Below, piece after piece: positions 56,055-64,000 of a stretch of DNA of 64,000 nucleotides. Made by a program: the position numbers and the translations under genes. This DNA comes from Penicillium oxalicum. Lineage: Eukaryota > Ascomycota > Eurotiomycetes > Eurotiales > Aspergillaceae. Position 1 is the stretch's first letter. Each line of letters opens with the position of its first letter. Under the pieces are notes generated by a model. The model did no database searches. It saw only the letters and a program-made list of their open reading frames with translations, and was not told where the DNA came from. The stretch lies in contig NC_064651.1 of assembly GCF_001723175.1 (NCBI RefSeq), forward strand, positions 2,170,001 through 2,234,000. Direction: 5' to 3'.

Positions 56055-57249
56055 AGAAGCACCCCTGAGTGCATCCACACTATACGAACCATACCTTCGC
56101 ATTCTTAGAGGAACTTGCCATTGTCGTTTACCTCATCAATGATAATCTCAATTTTCCAATTCTGAATCAAATGAAATCTCCACCTATGACATTTGAAACA
56201 GTCCTCCGCTCTATGGCCTGGAAAAATTCCGTCTACATATGTAGGAACACTTGGAGTATAGTCATCATCGCCGACCGTGCGACACTAGAGAACATGATCC
56301 AGTAGTGGCAAATTTGGATGGCTCGTCCACCCAAGTAACTGCAAGTATTCTTCGATTAGAGACATGGCCTCCGGCCCCTCTGCGGGAACAGTAGCACTAT
56401 CAGCTTCGTCTGCATCAGCAGCCTCGGCGATACCTATTACCCAGCCCATCGTAGGTGTACTTGGGCAAACAAATACCTATTTTTTTGGAATATGACTTGT
56501 TCTGCAAATGATAGGCAATTGATGTCACAGATGCCACACAAAGGATCACCAATCATGGCATCCCCTGACCTTACCGCATATCGTTATATCCTCATAGTCA
56601 TGCTGCCAGTTCTAGCCTCCACTTGAGATTCTTACAATACGTAGGGTTGCCCGTACACGAGCACACTACCGAGCCGATTCCTCTCCAATCACGCGAAGGG
56701 TGGAATATTGATTAGACAGTTGATTGGGAAACATGCACAATTGTTTAAACTGCGATGGAAAGTGTGCAATGATAATGATTCATCAGACGAAGACAATTAT
56801 GAAGCCAAAGCCATGTTTAAGGGAAAATCGATAAGATGTGTTTGTTTGGGATATAGACGGACTAATTGAGAGCATTATTGAGTTCTGGAAACAGCGTAAG
56901 TACTAAGAAGTATTCTCGGTATCACTTGCAATCTGCCATAAGCTCATCATACCTTGTAGAACAGCGGATCATGTCGTCGGCGCGTATCTTTTCTCGCGGT
57001 AGCCAGGCCTTGCATAGCAACATGGGAAATTTTTGCCATTGAAAAAGATACCGCCGACGAAGATAAAGTCAATATTCGCGCGCGAAGATATTGGCGACCT
57101 ATCTCCGGGGGACTAAGAGGATATATTGGGAGCAGAGACGCAACGCAGCGAGGTGAAATGGGGATCATGCGCCCAGGCAAGGTTGTTGGCACGTCTCGGA
57201 AAGAAAAAGGTGGTGACTGTCTTCGAAAGAGATTTGGGGAAAAAATGTA
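56055..57249. other. Convergent 3' intergenic region IF1 / Y14
   Basis: 1.2 kb, more A/T-rich than its surroundings. It should hold both 3' UTRs. No gene was recognised. Confidence 0.5.
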
Positions 57250-57870
57250 CTAATCTCTGTCACCTCCGGGACTGCGGCTGCGTTCAGGGCTGCGGCTTCG
57301 GCCACGAGAAGCGGCTCCCCGGATGTTCTTCTGGCCTTGGTTCTTGTTCTTGCCCGAGGGAGGAGGACGAACAAAGGCATAGTCAACGTTGATCGTCTGG
57401 TCGAGAAGCTTTGCACCATTCAACTCCTTGATGGCCTCTGAGGCCTCAGGAAGAGTGGAGTATTCGATCAAGGCGTAACCCTAGCGAATTTGAAGAATTT
57501 AGCGCTATACGATCTCGCGATGATCCCAGCCACTTGCTTGATAGACAAAGAAATAGATCTCTCTTATGGAAACGAGCAAAGCTCCTCACGGTAGTTTCCC
57601 ATTGCCCTAGGTTGCGAGACGTACCTTGACATAACCCGTCCGTCGGTCCAAGTTGAGTGTGAAGTTCTTAATCTCTCCATATTCGGCGAAGAGATCGGTG
57701 ATGTCTTCCTCCGAAGCTTCTTCATGAATGTTGGTCACCATCAAAATCCACCCTTCAATACTGCGCACTGCGACCGCGCCGTTTTGCGTCCGAGGTTCGA
57801 CGCCGCGACCAGATTCCGCGTTGCTGTCGTCTTGGGCGACGGGTGGGTCAACTTCCATTTCGGTCGACAT
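57250..57870 (-). CDS. Y14/RBM8A, exon-junction-complex RNA-binding protein
   Basis: Y14 pairs with Mago in the exon junction complex that marks spliced mRNA. Two exons, 57870..57625 and 57480..57250, joined in phase 0 (TGYVK/GYALIEY), give 158 aa. A single RRM spans about residues 41-118: [17 protein letters not shown], the block [20 protein letters not shown], and GYALIEYS. The central block is nearly the same in animal Y14, which makes the assignment firm. The C-terminus is Arg/Ser-rich ([16 protein letters not shown]), as in other Y14 proteins. The N-terminus is acidic ([10 protein letters not shown]). Presence of Y14 indicates an EJC in this organism, unlike in budding yeast. Confidence 0.93.
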
Positions 57871-58649
57871 GTCGGGTGGTCTTTGTGTGAATCAACGAGG
57901 CAGATTAGGTCGGAGTTGCGAATGCTGCTTCAGTATCGAACAATAGCTGATAGTAATAGCGGATTCTGTGACGTTTGAGCCTGTGATACGCAGATGCGGA
58001 AAAGCTTTGGCTGTGGAGGCGGAGAGTCTCGACTCCCGTTCGGTTAGCGCACCTCCGCCTTGCGCCAGCCCGCCCGAGAATGGCCCGGACCACTGATGCT
58101 TATCGCCTCAATTGAATATATTGGTTTCATCGGTTTCGGGAAACGCGAAGGTCAACGGCTCAAATGGTACCTGATATGTGGCCATGCAATAAGGTCTTAT
58201 AGTACTAAATATGGGTTTATTCACGGCCTACTAGAGCTCTACCTGTTGTTGCGCTGGGGAACGGAGAATGCAGACATACTACGCGCATGTTCAGGAACAC
58301 AGCTACTCGGTCTGGTTTTATACTGCTTCGAACAATCGAGAGTCAAGGCTAGTATGCGAATGAGAATCTGTAAAATCACTGAACATACTCTACAAAGTGG
58401 ATCTGCATCGACACAAAGGCTCTTTTGATTGCTCTGAATGCGAAATATAAGTTATTGAGTGGAGAGTGTTCCCCAGATATTGGTAAAGAAAACAAAACTG
58501 TAAATTTGAGTGCTCACGTTCAGAAGCATGAGACTTGAGTAAAAAGAATCGAACAAAGCTGAATTGCCAAAAGGTCATAAAATGTACAGGATCTCAGGGG
58601 AGATCGGTCGGGGAAGCGACTCCAATGGCCCACGTGGGTCATGGAAGCT
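57871..58649. other. Intergenic region Y14 / GHITM-type gene
   Basis: 780 nt between two minus-strand genes: the Y14 promoter on the left and the GHITM-type 3' UTR on the right. No gene was recognised. A D-arm-like string near 58036 was checked and is not part of a tRNA. Confidence 0.5.
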
Positions 58650-59731
58650 TTACTTCCGGTTGTTGCTGCGCATGCCCAGAATCTGGACCATGCGAATGAA
58701 AATGTTGATGAAGTCAAGCTCGAGGCTGACGCTCTCATTGACAACATCGCGCTTCATGTAACCGCGCTCAGCAAGGCGGGGCATGGGTGTAATCTTCTGC
58801 ACATCATATAAGGTGAAGCCGCCAAAGACCGCGAGACCACCGTAAAGCCAGACACGTTCAGACCACATCAGAGTGCGAGCGGCAGTTGCGGGCAGAACCA
58901 TAGGAGCGAGTCCAGAGAGCGCGACGAGGGCGACACCAGCCAGGAGAGGACCACCGAGGTACAAGTACTTCTCCTGCTTGGCGGTAGCGCCAACAAAGGC
59001 GATCGAACCCATCATTCCAACAGTGTACAGGCCAGCACGGGCGAGGATCGCGGGATGCATGAACATCAAAGGGGAGAGGAGCGCGGCTTGGGTCAGGTTG
59101 AACATGGTCCAGCAACCGTACTTCAGAAGATAGCTATTCGAACCGTTAGTATTGCAAGATTTCAACCAAAGCAAATTGGGCGGTGAAAGATGATCCGGTC
59201 TTACTTATCAGGAGGAGTAGCAAAAGTAGCGTACATGGAGCCGATACTGCCCACCAGGCCAACTCCCATAACCAGCCACGGGTTCATAGCCATCAACCGA
59301 ACTGACCAGCCACTAGTGTGAAGCGCGCGGGCAGCGATTGCGATGATACCAATACCAAGTCCAGTGTGCATGAAAGTCTCATTCAGGAAGCTTCGCTCGT
59401 AAGCAGGCATACCGCCATCTTCGCGCGTTTCCCGGTTGAAGATAAAGTTGGTGGCCAAAATAGTACCACCAACGATCGCGCCTCCATACAACAGCTTCTG
59501 AGTGAAGTTTCCCCCTTGTGCGCTATACGTCTGCTGCATGTAGGTGCGTCGGAAGGCATTGTGGAAGGTCTGGTGAGACTTGTTGAAGAACGAGCGCTGG
59601 GCGGCGAAAGGCTTAGCGGCCTCAGCGGGCTTGAATGGGGAGTTGTGAATGAAGCGAGCAGTGTTTGAAAGCTTTGGAGCTTCCTTTAGAGCCGTGGATA
59701 CGGCGAACGGACGCCGAAGGATGAAAGCCAT
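58650..59731 (-). CDS. Mitochondrial Bax-inhibitor-family protein (GHITM/TMBIM5 type)
   Basis: 336 aa in two exons, 59731..59205 and 59133..58650, joined in phase 2 across a 71-nt intron (PPD/NYLLKYGCW). The N-terminal 65 residues are basic and Ser/Ala-rich (MAFILRRPFAVSTALKE), a mitochondrial presequence. Six to eight hydrophobic segments follow, including LLYGGAIVGGTILATNFIF, LNETFMHTGLGIGIIAIAAR and AGVALVALSGLAPMVLPA. The C-terminal block VWLYGGLAVFGGFTLYDVQ followed by DFINIFIRMVQILG is the Bax1-I signature. Animal GHITM (MICS1/TMBIM5) is an inner-membrane protein linked to cristae structure and cation exchange. The fungal function is inferred from family only. Confidence 0.88.
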
Positions 59732-59981
59732 GTCGATGATGCTGTCGGAGTGACAAACTGTAGTGGACGATGACGACGAGGTTCTTATATAGGTTGCGGC
59801 CGTGATGATATCAAGCTGATTACTCAAGCCGGATTTCGGCAGCTCTTAAGTCCGAATGTTCCAGAATGTCACATGACTAGTGGGGTCCATTTGCAGCAGA
59901 GCATGAACTGAACTGTGATCACCAAGGAAAGCCCCGCAAATCTCAACTCGTGAACGTCGTTTTCTTTGGGATCTAGTCAAA
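59732..59981. promoter_or_regulatory. Compact bidirectional promoter, GHITM-type / CGI121
   Basis: Only 250 nt separate the two divergent ATG codons, the tightest divergent pair in the window. Confidence 0.65.
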
Positions 59982-60732
59982 ATGGAGTCAAAGCTGGAGA
60001 CGATCAATCTTCCTCATTTGCCTTCGTCGCTTCCCATCCATGTGGCCTTGTTCCGCGACGTTAAGAACTCGGCATTTTTGCGCCAGCAGTTACTTGCGGG
60101 CAACGCGGACTTTGAATATGCCATGGTCGATGCGAGCTTGGTAAGAGAGTATCTAATGTTGTCTCACCGAAGTTTCCAATCGGCTAATCTAAAAAAAAAC
60201 AGGTACTATCAAGAGCGCACGCGTTGGCGGCTGTTTTTCGGGCAATGAATGATTATCTGAACAATCGACTTAAGTCCCACAATGTGCATTCGGAGATTGT
60301 TTTCTCCTTCAATCCAACGAACAATGTATGTCCTTCATCTAATTTTCGGAGAATCTGCAGCAAGCGTTCATTGTGAGAGCATAGACTAAACTTTTACTCC
60401 CCCCACCCCCATAGATTGCCGAGTCATTCCGTAAGCTCGGCATCTCTGACTCTACCACGGACTTGTTGATCATCAAGGTGGCAGTGTCGCCGGAGATAAC
60501 GCGTGACTCTGTTGCGACACACCTGGAGAGTGGCGTCGAAGGCACACAGGTGCCATTCAACGATTTGACTCTGTCGGAGATACATGACATCAACAAAATC
60601 AAGAAGCTCTACAAGCTCGGTGCATTGCCGTCACCAATGTCGAAGTCCGACCCGAGCCAGCCTTTGCCAAGTGAAGCCGACAAGAGATTGGAGAATTCTA
60701 TACTTGGCGCCATCGCATTGCGAGGGTCATGA
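59982..60732 (+). CDS. cgi121: CGI121, KEOPS/EKC complex subunit
   Basis: Cgi121 is the KEOPS subunit that contacts tRNA and stimulates t6A37 synthesis; in yeast the complex also affects telomeres. Three exons: 59982..60140, 60203..60325 and 60415..60732, both introns phase 0, giving 199 aa, a normal length. Family features: [20 protein letters not shown] near the N-terminus, [22 protein letters not shown] across intron 1, [22 protein letters not shown] across intron 2, and the closing IKKLYKLG followed later by [14 protein letters not shown], the terminal helix that docks on Bud32. No missing segment was seen. Confidence 0.93.
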
Positions 60733-61969
60733 GAATTCTCATCAGGATTGAATTTCAATACTCATTCCGACTCTATCTCGGGCCCTCCACGCGAGGGGCA
60801 TTAGTGGGCTGGAAGCGTGAGCCAAGCGTAACTCTTTGCGGCCATCCTGTCATCTGCCCGCGCAGAAGCTTTCTCATTCTCAGGCCTTTGCCTTTGAGTG
60901 GCATTTTGATGGCTTTATGATCAGGCATCAGCATCGTAGGCGTCAGCATATCATGCTAGGTCTATCAGGGGTGCACACTCCCTCTGAGGTCATTGAGATC
61001 AAGGCCTGAATTCGACGAGAGCTTGTCTGCATATCTCACGAGCTAGATGTATCCGTTTCAAACGATGAAGCCATGAAGATCAAGCATATACAAAGTGCCA
61101 TGAATGGCTGATCGATGGAAGTCCACTTTAGCTGAGGACCAAAGTCTAGATACGACCCACAGGCCAAGGCAAAACTAGAATAGTGACGATACTTCCAGTG
61201 TCGAATACAATTTTACATCATGAATCTTTGTTCATTGTCCACCACCCTCCATGATCATCGAAGGGCTTCTGATGAATGCTTTCTGAATAGCTTTGTGCCA
61301 AAGAAGTCTACTATATCTTACCATTTAGAGTATGAAGACCGACGCACCTCTCTCTACCAGATTCCACTGAAGAACATTCATGGGCCCAGGGATGAACATC
61401 TCATCAATAGTACGGATTGGTAGTCCCAGGAATACGACTCTATGAGTATCACAAGGATTCCATTCAGCTGCTGAAGTCCATGAGAGGAATTGTCACAGTA
61501 GGGTAGGCCACTCTTAAGCTTGACCCAAGAGGAACATTGAAATATTTTCCAAACGCGATGGACTCGTATGTCTCAACATGGGATCGATGTCAATATGTTT
61601 CATGGGCCCCAGAAAATCTTTTTCTGCACGGCATGTTGTTTGTTCCATACACAAGCTGCGTCGGCGCCTTTAAATTCATTCTCTCTTCCCCTTGCCCTCC
61701 TCCTACTCTGCCCCCAGGGTTAACGCTCCCCTCATCCTGCTGTCTTTCTCGCGTTCGGTCTTCCACACACTGCCATCCAAAAAGATAATTACAAGTCATC
61801 AAGGCTACGCAGATCTGGCTCCAGTGCCAGCAAACGACCAGAAGTGGACTAGCAGTTGACTCCGTCTATTAGAAATAACTAATCATTGTTAACTTGCGAA
61901 ATCCAACGGGTCTGATTTTTCATAGCGTCTTGACTCATCACAACAGAAGTCCTACATGAGACTTTGAAG
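60733..61969. other. Intergenic region CGI121 / Zn2Cys6 factor
   Basis: 1.24 kb between two plus-strand genes. It should hold the CGI121 3' UTR and the transcription factor promoter. Only short unrelated frames are present. Confidence 0.5.
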
Positions 61970-62918
61970 ATGAGCTCTACTATCTTAGCTACCATTCCAG
62001 AAGACACGATGGACGGGGACATTGATATCTTTTCAGATCTCATCAACCTTGACGGAATTCCGTCAAGCTACTCTACCATTCCAGAATCCATTCTTGAGAC
62101 GGAGTTGGCTTCTCAGTTCGATTCTGTTGACGAGCCTCCAGACACTACTACTACCAACATCACCAGAGACAGCCCAACCCCAAAGAACGAGGGCACTGTG
62201 ACCACGAGCAACGTTGACGAGGTACCCGGCAGTCTAGAGTCGCCACCACTGAATGCAAGCGTCTCAGGCGAGGATCGATCTCTCGCACAGCAGGAGAGAA
62301 AACGTCGACGCCGGCCCAGCTCGCCAAAACCGAACTATCAACAGCAAGTTGCCAAGCACAATTCCAAACGGAAGCGAACCGGTCAGGCTTGTGATCGGTG
62401 TAGAGTATGTCGTTTTTCAACTTTTCTTATCATGTTCCATCAACTCATAGTAGTCAGCGAGCTAAACGTTATGATTCCTGGCCTAGTGCCGCCGTTACAA
62501 ATGCGACTCCCGTGCCAACGGCTGTCTTCCATGCGTCACAGCCAACGTACCATGCCACGTTACCGACAGCGTCACCGGCGAGACTTTCGTGCGCGGTGCT
62601 GCGGGCCGTATGGCAGCTGAGATCGAGAACCTCAAGGCAGCCGTTGCTAGGCTTGAGCAAGAGAAAGAACAGCTTCAGCGTATTCTTCACTGTTCGCCTT
62701 TGCAAATGCGCCACGCCCAGGTATTCGGCAGTCCCGTGGCACCGTCAGCTGTGACCCTGAGCATGCAATCTCAGGTCTTGGCTCAGAAAGAGCAAATCGA
62801 CATGCTTAGCCGGGAGGTTGAGCGATTGCGTAATGCGAACCGTACGCTGCAGATGCGAATCGAAGAACAGGATCAGCAGATGCAGTTTTCTAACTTTACA
62901 TCGATGTTCCAGGACTAG
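61970..62918 (+). CDS. Zn(II)2Cys6 transcription factor with C-terminal coiled coil
   Basis: 288 aa in two exons, 61970..62404 and 62487..62918, intron phase 0. The intron splits the zinc cluster: ACDRCR/CRRYKCD. The rebuilt motif is Cys141-x2-Cys144-x6-Cys151-x6-Cys158-x2-Cys161-x6-Cys168, a complete binuclear cluster, with an additional Cys at 146. Before it lies a basic stretch (RKRRRRPSSPKP, SKRKR) likely to serve nuclear import. The first 100 residues are acidic. Two amphipathic Leu/Glu-rich helices follow the cluster (about 193-218 AEIENLKAAVARLEQEKEQL and about 245-280), suggesting dimer formation. It lacks the large fungal-specific middle homology domain of most factors in this class, so it is a small member. 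Target genes are unknown. The ATG at 61970 was preferred to an in-frame TTG. Confidence 0.88.
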
Positions 62919-63544
62919 TTCTTGAATCCGCTATTGGCGGGATTTTGATTTCTAAAGACGACGTTATGTGATTCACTTCGGTTTGCAACCAAAGACATTA
63001 TCAGGGACATGAAGAAGCAGTTCCTCGGGGTTAACACAATATCCTGGCCATAGCTTTCCAGAAGGAATGAGAGTGACTTCTGACCGTTGAACGATCTCGG
63101 CTCAAGTGATGGAGATGATATCAGAGTGAGACCCAGCCAAAGCTCTTTTCCCCATAGCACTTGTGGTAGGAGACAACTGGAAAGATCGCAGGTCATACGT
63201 AGGCAAAACTTATAGCAAAGAACGGTTTCTTCAGTCATCTCATCACAAGGGACATCGAGTGAGGTGAGAATCACGATTTGAGTTTGGCGAGGGTCACAAA
63301 TGGCAAATTGACGGAAAGAATCTCTTCTTTCAATGAATGTTTGCTTGACGAGAAGGACTGCTTCAATCAAAAGTGTATTATCTCGTTCTGTCGAATCTCC
63401 AATCCTCCTTTCTCCCTTATCTTCATCGCCGTCTCTTCTACCCGCTATTCCTGATCCTCCCTGGGCTCTCACCAGTGCTGGAGTAGCACATATTGACACC
63501 ATCCCACAAATCCTTGATCTCGTGAGTGTGACTTCCTGAATCAA
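62915..63544 (-). CDS. Hypothetical open frame antisense to the factor's 3' region (doubtful)
   Basis: A 209-codon frame with an ATG start runs back to overlap the stop codon of the Zn2Cys6 gene by 4 nt. It would be divergent from the partial gene at 63659. It has no recognised domain, although its composition is protein-like. The plus-strand factor needs its 3' UTR here, which argues against it. Confidence 0.25.
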   Translation of the reverse strand: MIQEVTLTRSRICGMVSICATPALVRAQGGSGIAGRRDGDEDKGERRIGDSTERDNTLLIEAVLLVKQTFIERRDSFRQFAICDPRQTQIVILTSLDVPCDEMTEETVLCYKFCLRMTCDLSSCLLPQVLWGKELWLGLTLISSPSLEPRSFNGQKSLSFLLESYGQDIVLTPRNCFFMSLIMSLVANRSESHNVVFRNQNPANSGFKN

Positions 63545-63658
63545 ACACTTACAGTGTTTTGAGAGTAATGTCTCTCATCGAGACTTTGGCTGACTATTTC
63601 TTACACTTCAGATTCAACTCTCTTGATCTGAACTGTGATCATACCCAGAGCGGTCTTC

Positions 63659-64000
63659 ATGATGGACAAAAAACACAGTACTACGTCTGGCACTGTATCT
63701 CACTCAAAACCAGTTGGCCAGGAGATCGAAGAATGGTTCGAGAGCACTGGAGACGCCTGGGACTCGGAGGCTTTGGACCCTGAGGATGGCAACTCAGCCA
63801 TGTTCGCGTCACTGGGCCTCTTACGGCGCCGGGAATTAGAGGCTTTGGCAAGTCAAGAAGCCTCTGCAAAACCTCAGAGTCCAGCCCACTCTACGGCTCG
63901 CTCAGGTCATGATTGTGCAGCTGCAGCTAAAGAGAAGCCTGATGACCTGACCTCGGGCAAAGCATCGAATACCAGTGGAAGCAACGCCGAAGTACCGCCA
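63659..64000 (+). CDS. 5' end of an unidentified gene running off the window
   Basis: A frame opening with two adjacent ATG codons (MMDKKHSTTSGTVSHSKPVG) stays open for 114 codons to the window edge. It contains EEWFESTGDAWDSEALDPED and a helix MFASLGLLRRRELEALASQE, then a Ser/Ala/Lys-rich segment that looks disordered. The frame lacks stops, uses ordinary codons and has a plausible leader, so it is probably real. I do not recognise the product. The acidic Trp-containing start resembles activation or docking segments, but that is only an impression. Confidence 0.5.
   Translation, partial: MMDKKHSTTSGTVSHSKPVGQEIEEWFESTGDAWDSEALDPEDGNSAMFASLGLLRRRELEALASQEASAKPQSPAHSTARSGHDCAAAAKEKPDDLTSGKASNTSGSNAEVPP

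Noticed and set aside
58020..58065. GC-rich imperfect palindrome with a D-arm-like string near the Y14 promoter
   Set aside because: No T arm or anticodon arm follows; length is too short for a tRNA.

Overview
The window is nuclear DNA of a filamentous ascomycete, most likely a member of the Eurotiales (Aspergillus/Penicillium group). The genes are eukaryotic and carry short GT..AG introns, mostly 60-270 nt. The encoded histone deacetylase has the long acidic C-terminal extension of fungal RpdA, the 14-3-3 protein matches the ArtA type, and leaders are pyrimidine-rich. I rebuilt 15 spliced or single-exon genes with good support, plus one gene running off each end. I found no tRNA, rRNA, CRISPR array or intact transposon.

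Region 1-11.8 kb is dense in housekeeping genes. It holds the 5' part of TIM50 (mitochondrial import, minus), an F-box-like hypothetical gene (plus), the proteasome deubiquitinase RPN11 (minus) divergent from the histone deacetylase gene rpdA (plus), the ribosomal protein uL14/L23 gene (plus), and a Ted1/Cdc1-type membrane metallophosphoesterase (minus).

Region 13.4-33.1 kb holds a Boi1/Boi2-type SH3-SAM-PH polarity protein (minus) divergent, across 3.9 kb, from a 1,214-residue SP-RING (SUMO ligase-like) protein (plus). These are followed by a Laa2-like AP-1 accessory protein with three exact-period 186-bp internal repeats (minus), divergent from the nucleoporin NSP1 (plus), and by a secreted GH76 mannanase-like enzyme (plus).

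Region 33.1-51.6 kb is mostly gene-poor. About 14 kb shows no credible coding sequence but many G/C homopolymer tracts, small hairpins and simple repeats. It ends in a 1-kb pyrimidine-rich leader almost free of ATG, which precedes a small two-exon coiled-coil (SCOC-like) gene at 48.0-48.7 kb. A further 3 kb without clear genes follows.

Region 51.6-64 kb is dense again: artA (14-3-3, minus, with a 627-nt leader intron), the mitochondrial ATPase inhibitor IF1 (plus), the exon-junction protein Y14 (minus), a mitochondrial Bax-inhibitor-family protein of the GHITM type (minus) divergent from the KEOPS subunit CGI121 (plus), a Zn2Cys6 transcription factor (plus), and the 5' end of an unidentified gene (plus).

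The genes are unrelated core functions (protein import, proteolysis, chromatin, translation, trafficking, nuclear pore, RNA surveillance, tRNA modification) and do not form one pathway. I see no secondary-metabolite cluster or defence system. The features most worth a second look are the 14-kb non-coding block with its ATG-depleted leader, the in-frame tandem repeats of the Laa2-like gene, and the two equal-length, phase-matched 66-nt exons of IF1.
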